DNA from: Chitinophaga sp. YR573
Lineage (GTDB): Bacteria > Bacteroidota > Bacteroidia > Chitinophagales > Chitinophagaceae
Direction: 5' to 3'
Assembly: GCF_900110995.1 (NCBI RefSeq)
Contig: NZ_FOJF01000001.1
Span: forward strand, 3,260,803 to 3,324,802
Length of the DNA stretch: 64,000 bases
In this document: positions 1-12,309 of the stretch, in pieces
Numbering within the stretch: the first letter of the stretch is position 1
Layout of the letters: every line of letters begins with the position of its first letter
Translations under genes and position numbers: made by a program
The notes under the pieces: model-generated
What the model was told of the DNA's origin: nothing
The model's input: only the letters and a program-made list of their open reading frames with translations
The model's database searches: none

Positions 1-10
1 AACAAAGATT

Positions 11-2890
<2,880 letters not shown>

Positions 2891-3046
2891 TTATTTTGTA
2901 AATGTATTATCAACTTCCCAATATGTAAATTATTGCGTTGCGAGAGCGTGGAGTGATCTGGAGAGGATCTTATCTAATTAAGAAAAGATAAGAAACTGAT
3001 ACAGAGAAACGACAGGCTGATAGTAACAAAAGATCCTTCAAGATCT

Positions 3047-3157
<111 letters not shown>

Positions 3158-3165
3158 TTTATTGA

Positions 3166-3197
3166 AAAAGCCTCGACAACAGTCGGGGCTTTTTTTA
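3166..3197 (+). terminator. rRNA operon terminator
   Basis: A 10 bp hairpin (AAGCCTCGAC / GTCGGGGCTT, one G-T pair, loop AAC-A) is followed by a run of T. It lies 9 bases after the 5S gene and ends the rRNA operon. Confidence 0.85.
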
Positions 3198-3218
3198 TTA
3201 TACTAAGTACCAAAACCT

Positions 3219-4247
3219 TTAATACTTACTCGTAGATTCCCTGGGTATCAACTCAACCGGAAACACAAAATTCTTCGTCACTTCCTTCGTCTCTTTAGAA
3301 CTGATCAACTGTACAATCGTTTCTACTGCTTTCTGCCCCATCTTATAACCCGACTGCTCAATCGTAGTTAAACTAGGCGTAATAATGCGCGAAGACTGAT
3401 CATTCGAATAGCCCACCACTTTTATCTGCTCAGGTATCTTAATAGCATGCAACCTGGCTTCCTGTATAAATGCAACAGCAGAAGTGTCATTAGCCGCAAA
3501 AAGTCCGTCTGGAAGCACCGGTAAAGAAAGTAACTCCTGTGCTGCTATAGTTGCCGCTTCCGATGTTAGATTATGCACGTATAACAACTCCTCATCAAAA
3601 GGAATATTATGTTCTGCCAACGCAGCCTTATAACCTGATAAACGTTCCTGGTAAAGATTGCACGTCAGCATACCAGAGAAGATCGCAATACGTCTGCAGC
3701 CCTGACTGATAAGATGCATAGTAGCTAAATACCCTCCCTTAAAATCATCCCCTGTAATAGTATAACCGACAAAGTCAGTAGGTACACGGTCATAAAACAC
3801 TAAAGGAATATTGTTCCTGATAAAAGGACTGAAATGTTCGTAAGTAGTTGTATACATAGAAGACACAGCCAACAGCCCATCTACCCGCAAAGAAAAGAAG
3901 GTATTGACCAGCTCTTTCTCCATCTCTACTGTATCATCAGACTGCCCGATCACAATACTAAAACCATACTTATGTGCATCATGCTGAATACCACTGATAG
4001 CAGTACTCTGAAAGTACATAGAAGTGCGGGGAACAATCAACCCAAGAATATTGGATTTCTTCTTCCGTAAACTTGACGCTATCCAGTTGGGAACATATCC
4101 CATTTCCAGAGCAGCCTCCTTCACTTTTTCTCTTGTCTCCTGGTTGATCAGTGGATTATTCTGTAATGCCCTGGAAACCGTTGATGCAGACAGGTCAAGT
4201 GACCTGGCAATGTCGTAGATGGTAATCTTTGAAGTGCGTTCTTTCAC
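3219..4247 (-). CDS. LacI family transcriptional regulator
   Basis: This 342-residue protein has the usual LacI/GalR length and layout. The N-terminal helix-turn-helix contains TIYDIARSLDLSASTVSRAL at about residues 8-27, then the hinge helix region, then a periplasmic-binding-protein-like effector domain (ILGLIVPRTS from about residue 68, dimer segment with VVGYSNDQSS near 277). The ATG start puts the HTH at the expected position. The gene is transcribed away from the protease gene 4370-6934 on the same strand, so it may control a target outside the window or itself. No LacI-type palindrome was found just upstream. The effector is unknown; sugars are typical of the family. Confidence 0.93.
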   Translation of the reverse strand: MKERTSKITIYDIARSLDLSASTVSRALQNNPLINQETREKVKEAALEMGYVPNWIASSLRKKKSNILGLIVPRTSMYFQSTAISGIQHDAHKYGFSIVIGQSDDTVEMEKELVNTFFSLRVDGLLAVSSMYTTTYEHFSPFIRNNIPLVFYDRVPTDFVGYTITGDDFKGGYLATMHLISQGCRRIAIFSGMLTCNLYQERLSGYKAALAEHNIPFDEELLYVHNLTSEAATIAAQELLSLPVLPDGLFAANDTSAVAFIQEARLHAIKIPEQIKVVGYSNDQSSRIITPSLTTIEQSGYKMGQKAVETIVQLISSKETKEVTKNFVFPVELIPRESTSKY

Positions 4248-4318
4248 ATTCTTGAGGTTCAGTGTATAAATATAGCAATATATTAAGCAACCACAGGCAA
4301 TGGATATGGTATAAAAAA

Positions 4319-4345
4319 ATGCAGTCCCGGATATCCGGACTGCAT
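4319..4345 (-). terminator. Terminator of the metalloprotease gene
   Basis: A near-perfect palindrome (ATGCAGTCC, one unpaired C, GGATATCC, GGACTGCAT) lies 24 bases past the stop of the minus-strand gene 4370-6934. On the minus strand it is followed by ATTTTTTTA, as expected for an intrinsic terminator. Confidence 0.75.
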
Positions 4346-4369
4346 TTAAATAAAAATTATAAACTGTTA

Positions 4370-6934
4370 TTATTTGGGATCGAGTGTATGATTGATTCTT
4401 TCCGTTAAATCACTCAGGTGATAGCGGCTCATATTGTCCGTCATACCGGCTGTAGCAGCACGAATCTCAGTACGTAATGCTACCAGTTGCGCACGGGCGA
4501 TACTGCTAACATCGGTTTTAGTTGCGTCTGCAGGTTGCTGTCCAGTCATAATCAGCATGATAGAATTATTACCCTGGTCAGGAGCCGACATCAGATCCGC
4601 CAAATGTTGTACATAAGATTTCTGAAGATTCCTGCGATACACATCAATGGGCTGATGAAGAGCCAGTTCACTGAAGATACCCTTCTTGAAATCGTTCAGC
4701 AGCGCAGTTGCCTGATAAGCATTATCATCTGTAGCTTCAGCACTGATCAGTTTATTAAGAGTAGTAGCACTCATAACCCTGTCTAACACGGCATTCTGAC
4801 GCGTACTAATCACCGTAATAGGATTATTACCCGTACGGCTCAGGATATCTTTATCAAGTAACCATTTAGGCGTAGTGAACAACTGCTTGTTAAGGAATTG
4901 AACGGCTTCCTGTTGTATAGCCTTAGGAACATTCTCATAAATTCCGCCCTCTTGTTCAACCGTTTTTGGCGTTTCATAGATACCGCCAATGTTTTTGGTC
5001 ACGTGACCGATATAACGGCCGAATTGGGTGTTTATTTCCCGATACAGCTCTGTCAGATTGGTATAGTCCTCATTTGCTTCGCTGGTCCATGATATGAGGT
5101 TAGTAATGATACGCTGTAAATTCTTAATACCGTATGCACTTGCTTTCATCGCATTATCGCCCAGATCTTCATTCTGAGACCTTGGATCATCAGGATTAGA
5201 TTCAGTCCCAAACCAGTATTTCTTCTCTTTCAGTTTATTGATGGCCCATTTATTCAGTGTTGCTTTTTCAGCTTCCGGATTAGTTACTCCGGGAATAATA
5301 CGGTAGCCCCATTCAATCGCCCATTTATCATAGAAGTTAATACGGGGATAAAGATCAGCACCGGTGATGCCATCTTCAGGCTGTGCGATATAGTTAAAGC
5401 GTGCATAATCCATGATAGAAGCAGCATGACCATTCTGCTTAACCCATTCTTTATCACGCAGTTTTTCTACCGGATAAGCAGAGCTGGAACCAAAGTTGTG
5501 ACGCAACCCCAGTGTATGTCCCACTTCATGAGAAGAAACAAAACGAATCAGTTCTCCCATCAGCTGATCATCAAACTGCATTTTACGTGCCCTTGGATCA
5601 TTAGGTGCGCATTGTACAAAGTACCAGTTACGAAGTAAGTGCATTACGTTGTGATACCAGTTGATATGGCTTTCCAGGATCTCACCGGAACGGGGATCGT
5701 GTACATGCGGACCACTTGCATTTGGCACATCAGAGGGTTTGTATACAATAGCAGAAAAGCGCGCATCTTCGAGGCTCCAGGTAGAATCCTGATCATGAGT
5801 AGGCGCTACTTTCGCAATGATGGCATTTTTGAAACCAGCTTGTTCAAAAGCGCTCTGCCAGTCGTTTACACCTTGAATAAGGAATGGTACCCATTTTTTT
5901 GGAGTAGCAGGATCTATGTAGAATATGATAGGTTTCGCGGGTTCTACAAGTTCCCCGCGTTTATATTTTTCAAGATCTTCAGGTTTAGGTTCCAGACGCC
6001 AGCGTGTTACCATAGATAATCTTTTCACACCCTGAGGATCAGCATCAAAGTCGGTAAGAGAAGTAGTGAAATACCCAACACGCGGATCAAAATAACGGGA
6101 TTCCATAGGTACTGCTGGTAACAATATCATGGAAGAATTGAGTTCGAGAGTAGCGTTACCACCCGCACCCGGAGGCATACCCGGGCCAGCTGGGCCACCA
6201 CTTCTTGAATATGTTTTAACTGTTTTGATCTCAGTATTAATAGGGTATGATTTTACATCAACGATATAAGACTTGTCCTGCTGCACAGAACCCAGTTTAA
6301 GACTAGCTTTACTCCGCTGATCAAAGAAGAAGATCTCGTTATCTCCCTGTATATAATCAGTCATCTCTATTATACTGCTATTACCTTTTTCAGAGAATGC
6401 TTTTATATCAAAAGCAGCTGCAATAGGTTGGATATTAGAGTTCATCACAGCGTTAAACATAGGCTGGGATGAGTCTTTGGATATTTCAGAATAGGAAATG
6501 TTCTTCAGGAAAATGCGATTATTAGGTCCTTTTTCGAAGCGGATAACATTCTCACCTATCTCATCACCACTGTAACCCAGCATCATAGAACGCAGACCAG
6601 CAGCAGATTTCGAAATGCGGTTCACAATGAGTATATCTCTCCCCAACAGGGAATCGGGGATTTCGAAAAATACTTTATCCTCTTGCTTGTAAATATTGAA
6701 CAGGCCTGAATCTGCTTTGGCATCGGCTTTAATAACATCTGCGAATTTCTTCGGATCTGTTTTTGGACCACTTTTAGCAGGCATGGGAGGACGTACTGTA
6801 GAATCTTTCACCGCCGCAGGATTGGACTCTTTCCTGTTTTTCTTTTGAGCCAGTGTAGTGGTGGGGAAGATTATTCCCGTTATAAGTGTACTAATTACAA
6901 TTGCAATAAAGGCTCGGATAACATGTTTATTCAT
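4370..6934 (-). CDS. Secreted zinc-dependent metalloprotease (DUF5117/DUF4953 type)
   Basis: The 854-residue protein begins with a signal peptide (hydrophobic residues 7-27, ending TTTLAQ). Near residues 468-478 is HEVGHTLGLRHNF, the HExxHxxGxxH zinc site of metzincin-type peptidases. The flanking sequence (PIIFYIDPATPKKWVPFLIQ, WYHNVMHLLRNWY, SIMDYARFNY) matches the large Bacteroidota family annotated as zinc-dependent metalloprotease with DUF5117, DUF5118 and DUF4953 domains, and the length is normal for it. It probably acts in the periplasm or outside the cell on proteins; the substrate is unknown. It is a single-gene unit with its own terminator. The reading frame is intact and the active-site residues are present. 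Confidence 0.92.
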   Translation of the reverse strand: MNKHVIRAFIAIVISTLITGIIFPTTTLAQKKNRKESNPAAVKDSTVRPPMPAKSGPKTDPKKFADVIKADAKADSGLFNIYKQEDKVFFEIPDSLLGRDILIVNRISKSAAGLRSMMLGYSGDEIGENVIRFEKGPNNRIFLKNISYSEISKDSSQPMFNAVMNSNIQPIAAAFDIKAFSEKGNSSIIEMTDYIQGDNEIFFFDQRSKASLKLGSVQQDKSYIVDVKSYPINTEIKTVKTYSRSGGPAGPGMPPGAGGNATLELNSSMILLPAVPMESRYFDPRVGYFTTSLTDFDADPQGVKRLSMVTRWRLEPKPEDLEKYKRGELVEPAKPIIFYIDPATPKKWVPFLIQGVNDWQSAFEQAGFKNAIIAKVAPTHDQDSTWSLEDARFSAIVYKPSDVPNASGPHVHDPRSGEILESHINWYHNVMHLLRNWYFVQCAPNDPRARKMQFDDQLMGELIRFVSSHEVGHTLGLRHNFGSSSAYPVEKLRDKEWVKQNGHAASIMDYARFNYIAQPEDGITGADLYPRINFYDKWAIEWGYRIIPGVTNPEAEKATLNKWAINKLKEKKYWFGTESNPDDPRSQNEDLGDNAMKASAYGIKNLQRIITNLISWTSEANEDYTNLTELYREINTQFGRYIGHVTKNIGGIYETPKTVEQEGGIYENVPKAIQQEAVQFLNKQLFTTPKWLLDKDILSRTGNNPITVISTRQNAVLDRVMSATTLNKLISAEATDDNAYQATALLNDFKKGIFSELALHQPIDVYRRNLQKSYVQHLADLMSAPDQGNNSIMLIMTGQQPADATKTDVSSIARAQLVALRTEIRAATAGMTDNMSRYHLSDLTERINHTLDPK

Positions 6935-7660
6935 TGATACTTATTAAAGGTTGATTTTGATCAAGGTTGTTTTTTCACCAAGTAAGTTGCAAATAAACAT
7001 ATTAAGCAGTAACTTATCAGGGAAATCCATAAACGCTGTAAAAGCTATAGGAATGGAAATTCGGACTACTTATTTGTGATGTGAAATTGTAACTGCACCT
7101 GTTATATTTTATGAATAAATTTGTTGATATGGCATCTTTTATGTTTATATTACGATGCGTTTGAGGAGCGGTAAAGCCCGTGTCATAAGCATTTTCAGAA
7201 GGAGGGAATAGGATGAATATTGCATGATAAACGTTAAAAACGTTAAAATCAAATAGTCATAAAAAGGGGGTAAATGGACGGAAAGTGAGTGTGGTGGCGG
7301 GAAACAGAAGAAATTACAATAATAAAATTTCTGTTGGAACATTTAAAAAATTTCTTAAATTGTGCGTCCAACTTTGAACAAATTCAATAAATTTCAGGTT
7401 CTAAGGACAGTTATCATTAAGGGTAGTAACCCATCATTGATATAAGTTGTATTTAAATATTGTAAGTGTACGCTCAATAAAAAAATGGAATGGTAAAGTC
7501 AGCTACTGGCGGGCTTTTGAGGAGGAGGTTAAATTTTGTGAGATTTTTTGAGCTGCACTTGTTTTTTTGGATCAACCGTATATCTTTGCGAATCACGTAT
7601 TTATATTGCAGAAATAACAAAAAACAATAGTTTAATCTTTAACACTAAAATTCAATCAAC
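6935..7660. other. 726-base intergenic region between divergent genes
   Basis: This AT-rich stretch separates the minus-strand protease gene from the plus-strand exb operon. It holds the exb promoter (7559-7588). A 65-codon minus-strand open frame at 7145-7342 has low-complexity, cysteine- and phenylalanine-rich content and no recognisable family, so it was not called. A short direct repeat of ACGTTAAA occurs near 7230-7247. Nothing else was seen. Confidence 0.6.
7559..7588 (+). promoter_or_regulatory. Bacteroidota-type promoter of the exb-tonB operon
   Basis: The -7 element TATCTTTG (7581-7588) fits TAnnTTTG, and TTG (7559-7561, in CTTG) lies 19 bases before it, the normal spacing for the -33 TTTG element of the Bacteroidota housekeeping sigma factor. 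Transcription would start near 7594, giving a leader of about 65 bases. Confidence 0.7.
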
Positions 7661-8521
7661 ATGGCTGAGACTAAAACAACTGTGACTCCAGCTTCTGCCA
7701 AAGCGACTTCTCATCAACCTAAGAAATCATCCAACTTATTTGCATTGTTGGCTGTACCTATTTGTATCGTAATAGGTGTGCTCTTTTATATTTTCGTATT
7801 GGGAAACCCTGCGAATTTCCAGGGCGGGATTAAGGGACCAAACGCACATCCGGTTGAAGATGGTATTGGGCATTGGTTTGCCACTGTTTATCAAGGTGGT
7901 GTGATTGTACCGATCCTTATTTCTGTATTATTGATTTGCATCACGATGGTAATTGAGCGTTTCCTTTACATCAGCAAAGCAAAAGGTAAATTCAGCGGCG
8001 CTGAGCTGGTAAGAAAAGTACAGTATCACCTGGCTAACAAGAATGTGGATGCAGCACTGGCAGAGTGCGACAAACAACAAGGTTCTGTTGGTAACGTACT
8101 GAAAGCTGGTCTGAAAAAGTACAAGGAAATGATCACCAACACTGAGCTGGACACAGATCAGAAGATCCTGAGTATCAAGAATGAAATCGAAGAAACAACT
8201 GCTCTTGAACTGCCTATGATGGAAAAGAACCTGGTGTTCTTATCTACCATTGCTTCTGTAGCAACCCTGTTAGGTCTGTTCGGTACGGTATTAGGGATGA
8301 TCAAATCATTCTCTGCGATGTCTGCTTCTGGCGCACCAGATTCTTCTAAACTGGCGATGGGTATCTCTGAAGCCTTGATCAACACCGCATTAGGTATTGG
8401 TACTTCAGCAGTAGCTATCATCATGTATAACTTCTTTACAACTAACATTGACAGCATCACTTATGCTATCGATGAGTCTGGATTTACTTTAACACAGAGC
8501 TTCGCTGCTAACCACAAATAA
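7661..8521 (+). CDS. exbB: ExbB/TolQ/MotA family proton channel subunit
   Basis: The 286-residue inner-membrane protein is the channel subunit of the TonB motor, which uses proton flow to energise TonB-dependent outer-membrane receptors. Hydrophobic segments are at about residues 24-48, 84-106, 190-215 and 237-257. The last two form the conserved MotA/TolQ/ExbB pair (TIASVATLLGLFGTVLGMIKSF and the following SxALINTALGIGTSAVAI). The additional N-terminal membrane segment before the canonical three is common in Bacteroidota homologues. It is the first gene of exbB-exbD-exbD-tonB. Likely partners are the TonB-dependent receptors at 51424 and 62958. Confidence 0.94.
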   Translation: MAETKTTVTPASAKATSHQPKKSSNLFALLAVPICIVIGVLFYIFVLGNPANFQGGIKGPNAHPVEDGIGHWFATVYQGGVIVPILISVLLICITMVIERFLYISKAKGKFSGAELVRKVQYHLANKNVDAALAECDKQQGSVGNVLKAGLKKYKEMITNTELDTDQKILSIKNEIEETTALELPMMEKNLVFLSTIASVATLLGLFGTVLGMIKSFSAMSASGAPDSSKLAMGISEALINTALGIGTSAVAIIMYNFFTTNIDSITYAIDESGFTLTQSFAANHK

Positions 8522-8590
8522 TTTCTGATTATTTGTGTGGAATATCAGCAGTTTTGAATCTATATAAAGTAAACCAAAAAAGGAGTAAAG

Positions 8591-9238
8591 ATGCCTAAAG
8601 TTAAAATGCCCAGGAAGAGCACGCTTGTCGACATGACAGCGATGTGTGATGTGGCCTTCTTGCTGCTCACTTTCTTCATGCTGGCAACTAAATTCAAGCC
8701 GGACGAACCGGTAACTGTGGTTACTCCGTCTTCAATCAATACCAAATTGTTGCCTGATTCTGATGTAATCATGCTGACGGTTGACAAGGATGGTAGAGTT
8801 TTCTTCAGCATGGACGGCCAGCCCAAAAGGCAGCAGCTCATCGAGGATCTGAATACTCAGTACAAACTGGGTCTCACTCCTGCTGAAATGAACAGCTTTA
8901 CTATTGGTGCGAGTGTAGGTACTGAAATCAAAAATCTGAAATCTTACCTGGCAATTAAACCTGCTGAAAGAAAGAAATCAGGTCTGGAAACCGGTATACC
9001 TTCAGACTCAGCTAATAACGAAGTTGGTGTTTGGATTGAATATGCGAGAAATGCACAGGGCGGAAATCAAAGGTTACAGTACTGCATCAAGGCGGACAAC
9101 GGTACGCCTTATCCTAAGATCAAGGAAATCCTTGACACCTTTAAGGATAAAAAGATACAGAAACTGAACCTGGTGACCAATCTCGAAACAGCGCCTCCGG
9201 GCACTGCAGCCGCTCTGGCCCGTGACGAACACCACTAA
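8591..9238 (+). CDS. exbD: ExbD/TolR family biopolymer transporter (first copy)
   Basis: The 215-residue protein has a short cytoplasmic N-terminus, one membrane helix at about residues 15-35 containing the motor aspartate in VDMTAMCDVAFLLLTFFML, and a periplasmic domain. In ExbD the membrane aspartate carries protons; here the candidate is the Asp of MCDVAF. A clear Shine-Dalgarno sequence (AAAGGAGT, 8578-8586) precedes the ATG, which is unusual for this phylum. The periplasmic part is longer than the roughly 140-residue E. coli ExbD, as is usual in Bacteroidota. Confidence 0.92.
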   Translation: MPKVKMPRKSTLVDMTAMCDVAFLLLTFFMLATKFKPDEPVTVVTPSSINTKLLPDSDVIMLTVDKDGRVFFSMDGQPKRQQLIEDLNTQYKLGLTPAEMNSFTIGASVGTEIKNLKSYLAIKPAERKKSGLETGIPSDSANNEVGVWIEYARNAQGGNQRLQYCIKADNGTPYPKIKEILDTFKDKKIQKLNLVTNLETAPPGTAAALARDEHH

Positions 9239-9303
9239 ACTAGTAAACAGCAGGCTGTACGGAAGTATAGAATTGCTTTTGAAAACTTAAAAAAAGAGCT
9301 ACT

Positions 9304-9897
9304 ATGGCAGAAATGGATACCAGCAGTAGTGGCGGGAAAGGCAAACACCAGGGTACGAAATCAAAGAAGCAGTCTACACGCGTAGACATGACTCCGATGG
9401 TGGATCTGGGTTTTCTGCTAATCACTTTCTTTATGTTGACTACGACCATGAGCAAGCCCAAAACAATGGACCTGATCATGCCGAAAGATACAAAGGATGA
9501 GAAAGAGCAGAATAAAGTAAAAGAAAGCACTGCCCTCACAATACTGCTAGGAAAAAAGGATCGGGTATATTATTACGAAGGTTTGGCGCAAGACCCGAAT
9601 GCATCCGCCAATCCGGACTTTTTCAAAGCAACCACCTTTGCCAATGCTAATGGCATCCGTGATGTAATCATCAAGAAGCGCGATGCGGTTGCTCAATTGA
9701 GAAATGCAAAAGGTGAGCCAGAAGATGTTGTAGTTATTATAAAAGCTGATAATGACGCTACTTATAAGGACTTTGTAGACATCCTGGACGAAATGGCTAT
9801 TAACCGTATTCAACGTTATGCAACAGTTGATATCAGCGATCAGGATAAAACCTGGATCCAGCAGACTGAAGCAGCAAACGGCGGTGGTAACCAATAA
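9304..9897 (+). CDS. exbD: ExbD/TolR family biopolymer transporter (second copy)
   Basis: The 197-residue paralogue of the preceding gene has a charged, lysine-rich N-terminus, then TRVDMTPMVDLGFLLITFFM at about residues 26-45 with the membrane aspartate in MVDLGF, then a periplasmic domain. Two different ExbD subunits in one operon are typical of Bacteroidota and suggest a heteromeric ExbB-ExbD-ExbD' motor; that assembly is inference. The gap to the upstream exbD is 65 bases. Confidence 0.92.
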   Translation: MAEMDTSSSGGKGKHQGTKSKKQSTRVDMTPMVDLGFLLITFFMLTTTMSKPKTMDLIMPKDTKDEKEQNKVKESTALTILLGKKDRVYYYEGLAQDPNASANPDFFKATTFANANGIRDVIIKKRDAVAQLRNAKGEPEDVVVIIKADNDATYKDFVDILDEMAINRIQRYATVDISDQDKTWIQQTEAANGGGNQ

Positions 9898-9938
9898 TGA
9901 ACAATTAACTTTTGCATCCATCTTATAAAATTGAAACA

Positions 9939-10775
9939 ATGGATACCGCTAAACTCGCAAAGTCCGATTTTCTGGATATCCTGTTTGAAAACAGGAATAA
10001 GGAGTATGGGGCTTACGACCTGAGAAGAGATTACGATAAAAGGCTGCGTAATGCCATCATCGGTAGTACCGTCCTGATATTGCTTGTCATCATAGGTTAT
10101 GCTATCAATTACTACATTATGAAGGTTGAAGCAGAAAACCCGAATAAGCCAGTAATTGAGCAGATAAAGATGGAAGATGTGAAGATCCCGGATGATCCGA
10201 AGACTCCACCTCCTCCTCCGCCGCCACCAGCTCCACCTCCACCGGTGAAACCGTCTGTACAGTTCACTCCTCCTGTTATCAAAAAGGATAACGAGGTACC
10301 ACCAGACGAGGAACCACCGAAAATAGAGCAAATCAAGGATAAAGCGGTGAGTACTAAAACAGTAGAAGGTGATCCTAACGGTATTGACCCGGGATTACTG
10401 GAAGACAGTAAAGGTACCGGTGTGGTAGAAGCACCACCGCCACCTCCTAAAGAAGAGATCTTCACATTCGTAGAACAGCCGCCTACCTTCCCCGGTGGAG
10501 AAGAAGCGCTGGCTAAGTTCCTGAGCAAGAACATTCACTACCCTCGCGTTGCGCAGGAGAATGCTATCTCTGGTACCGTGTTCGTACAGTTCGTGGTAGA
10601 CTCTGAAGGTAACATCAAAGATGTAAAAACTGTTGGCGCTGCAAAAGGCGGTGGCCTGGAAGAAGAAGCTGTTCGCGTGGTGAAAATCATGCCTAAATGG
10701 AAAGCTGGTAGACAAAATGGTCGTCAGGTATCCGTACAGTTCAACCTTCCTATCCGCTTTACTTTGCAAGAGTAG
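9939..10775 (+). CDS. tonB: Energy transducer TonB
   Basis: The 278-residue protein links the ExbB/ExbD motor to outer-membrane receptors. It has one membrane helix at about residues 37-59 (IIGSTVLILLVIIGYAINYY), a rigid proline-rich periplasmic stretch (PPPPPPPPAPPPPVKP near residues 88-105, and a second short run near 165), and a C-terminal TonB domain from about residue 190 (PTFPGGEEALAKFLSKNIHYP) ending NLPIRFTLQE. The ATG at 9939 was chosen over an upstream in-frame TTG at 9912 because MDTAKLAKSDFLDILF matches the usual start of Bacteroidota TonB proteins. It is the last gene of the operon. Confidence 0.93.
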   Translation: MDTAKLAKSDFLDILFENRNKEYGAYDLRRDYDKRLRNAIIGSTVLILLVIIGYAINYYIMKVEAENPNKPVIEQIKMEDVKIPDDPKTPPPPPPPPAPPPPVKPSVQFTPPVIKKDNEVPPDEEPPKIEQIKDKAVSTKTVEGDPNGIDPGLLEDSKGTGVVEAPPPPPKEEIFTFVEQPPTFPGGEEALAKFLSKNIHYPRVAQENAISGTVFVQFVVDSEGNIKDVKTVGAAKGGGLEEEAVRVVKIMPKWKAGRQNGRQVSVQFNLPIRFTLQE

Positions 10776-10792
10776 CAGATACGATATTTGTT

Positions 10793-10833
10793 AAAAAATC
10801 CCTGTTCAGGCTTTGCCAGGACAGGGATTTTTT
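10793..10833 (+). terminator. Terminator of the exb-tonB operon
   Basis: A 13 bp stem (AAAAAATCCCTGT / ACAGGGATTTTTT) closes a 15-base loop and ends in a T run, 18 bases after the tonB stop. It overlaps the region where the -33 element of the mnmE promoter would lie. Confidence 0.85.
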
Positions 10834-10841
10834 ATTTATGG

Positions 10842-10849
10842 TATCTTTG
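10842..10849 (+). promoter_or_regulatory. Promoter -7 element of mnmE, probably giving a leaderless mRNA
   Basis: TATCTTTG is identical to the exb -7 element and fits TAnnTTTG. It ends only 5 bases before the mnmE ATG at 10855, so the usual start site 5-7 bases downstream falls on or next to the A of the ATG. No good TTTG element is seen at the normal distance, because the terminator hairpin occupies that place. Confidence 0.5.
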
Positions 10850-10854
10850 CGCCC

Positions 10855-12240
10855 ATGTTAGGCAATAATCTTACAGGATACGACGATACAATAGTGGCGC
10901 TGGCTACCGCTCCGGGCATAGGAGCGATAGCAGTAATACGCTTAAGCGGCAAGAATGCGATTGACATCTGTAACTCAATCTTCCCTTCCAAAGACCTGAA
11001 CAAACAGGCTGGATATACCCTCCACTTCGGGGCTATCGTGTTTAAAGGGAAAACAATAGACGAAGTAATCATCAGCCTGTTTAAAGCTCCCCGTTCCTAT
11101 ACCGGTGAACATATCATAGAAATCTCCTGTCACGGTTCTCCATACATCCAGCAGCAGATCATAGACGCCTGTATACAGTCAGGCGCCAGGATGGCAAAAC
11201 CCGGTGAATTCACCATGAGGGCTTTCCTTAATGGTAAATTAGATCTCACACAGGCGGAGTCTGTAGCTGATCTGATAGCCAGTAATTCTGCCGCCAGTCA
11301 CCAGACAGCCATGCAACAGATGAGGGGCGGCTTCTCCAAAGAATTGCATGTTCTCCGCGAACAACTCATCAGCTTCTCTGCCCTGATAGAACTGGAACTG
11401 GATTTCAGTCAGGAAGATGTGGAATTTGCAGACCGTACACAGTTATACCGTCTTATCAGTGAAGCGATGAAAATGGTGCAGCACCTGGTAGATTCTTTCC
11501 GTATGGGAAACGTGATCAAAAACGGGGTAAACACCGCTATTGTGGGCAAACCCAACGCGGGTAAATCCACACTGTTGAATACTCTCTTAAATGAGAACCG
11601 TGCTATTGTGAGTGAAATTGCAGGGACCACCCGTGATACTATTGAAGAAGTGCTGAACATAGACGGTATCCTCTTCCGTCTCATCGATACTGCAGGTATC
11701 CGTGTAAGCACAGATACGATAGAAAGTATTGGCGTACAGAAAACAATGGAGAAGATCAAAGAGGCTGGGGTAGTGCTATACCTCTTCGACGTGAATGAAA
11801 CTTCCGTGCAGGACTTGCAACTGCAAACAGAAACCTTTGAACGCGAGCATATCAACTACCTCTTAATTGGTAACAAATCAGATATAGCAGGTTTACCTGC
11901 TACCCAGGAGAAATTCAGCAGCATACCAGGCATCTTATTTATTTCCGCCCGTCAGCATGAACATATTCAGGACCTGAAAGATAAACTGGTGCATAAAGTA
12001 ATGAGTGGGGATATCAACACCGAAGATACCATCGTTACCAATGCCCGACATTACGCTGCCCTGCAGGAAGTATTGCGCTCATTACTGGATGTACAACAAG
12101 GACTGGACAACCAGCTTCCCGGTGATCTCTTATCTCTTGATATACGCAGGTGCCTGCACTTCCTTGGCGAAATCACCGGTCAGATCACGAATGAAGATCA
12201 GCTGGATTTTATTTTTAGTAAATTTTGCATAGGTAAGTAG
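10855..12240 (+). CDS. mnmE: tRNA uridine-5-carboxymethylaminomethyl modification GTPase MnmE (TrmE)
   Basis: The 461-residue cytoplasmic GTPase works with MnmG to make the cmnm5 modification at the wobble uridine of certain tRNAs. The N-terminal folate-binding domain begins DDTIVALATAPGIGAIAVIR. The G domain holds the P loop VGKPNAGKSTLLN near residues 226-238, GTTRDT near 257, DTAG near 278 and the NKSD G4 motif near 341. The protein ends FCIGK, the conserved catalytic CxGK tail. An in-frame ATG at 10813 lies inside the preceding terminator hairpin, so the ATG at 10855 is preferred; it also matches the family N-terminus. Confidence 0.96.
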   Translation: MLGNNLTGYDDTIVALATAPGIGAIAVIRLSGKNAIDICNSIFPSKDLNKQAGYTLHFGAIVFKGKTIDEVIISLFKAPRSYTGEHIIEISCHGSPYIQQQIIDACIQSGARMAKPGEFTMRAFLNGKLDLTQAESVADLIASNSAASHQTAMQQMRGGFSKELHVLREQLISFSALIELELDFSQEDVEFADRTQLYRLISEAMKMVQHLVDSFRMGNVIKNGVNTAIVGKPNAGKSTLLNTLLNENRAIVSEIAGTTRDTIEEVLNIDGILFRLIDTAGIRVSTDTIESIGVQKTMEKIKEAGVVLYLFDVNETSVQDLQLQTETFEREHINYLLIGNKSDIAGLPATQEKFSSIPGILFISARQHEHIQDLKDKLVHKVMSGDINTEDTIVTNARHYAALQEVLRSLLDVQQGLDNQLPGDLLSLDIRRCLHFLGEITGQITNEDQLDFIFSKFCIGK

Positions 12241-12253
12241 CCAGGGTATATAT

Positions 12254-12283
12254 AATGCTAGACAGGCTTTTTCTTTATATTTG
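12254..12283 (+). promoter_or_regulatory. Putative beta-lactamase promoter
   Basis: TATATTTG (12276-12283) is a full match to TAnnTTTG. The -33 position is weak (AATG at 12254-12257, 18 bases upstream). The predicted start near 12289 would give a short leader of about 20 bases to the ATG at 12310. Confidence 0.5.
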
Positions 12284-12309
12284 AAGAAAGTACGTTAACC
12301 ATTATTTAT

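Noticed and set aside
7145..7342. 65-codon minus-strand frame between the protease and exbB
   Set aside because: Low-complexity composition, no ribosome site and no recognised family; more likely chance in AT-rich DNA.
9840..10534. Arg/Trp-rich and Gly-rich minus-strand frames opposite tonB
   Set aside because: They mirror the proline codon runs of TonB and have no independent support.
10813..10854. Longer MnmE starting at 10813
   Set aside because: The codons lie in the terminator hairpin of the previous operon and precede the promoter -7 element.
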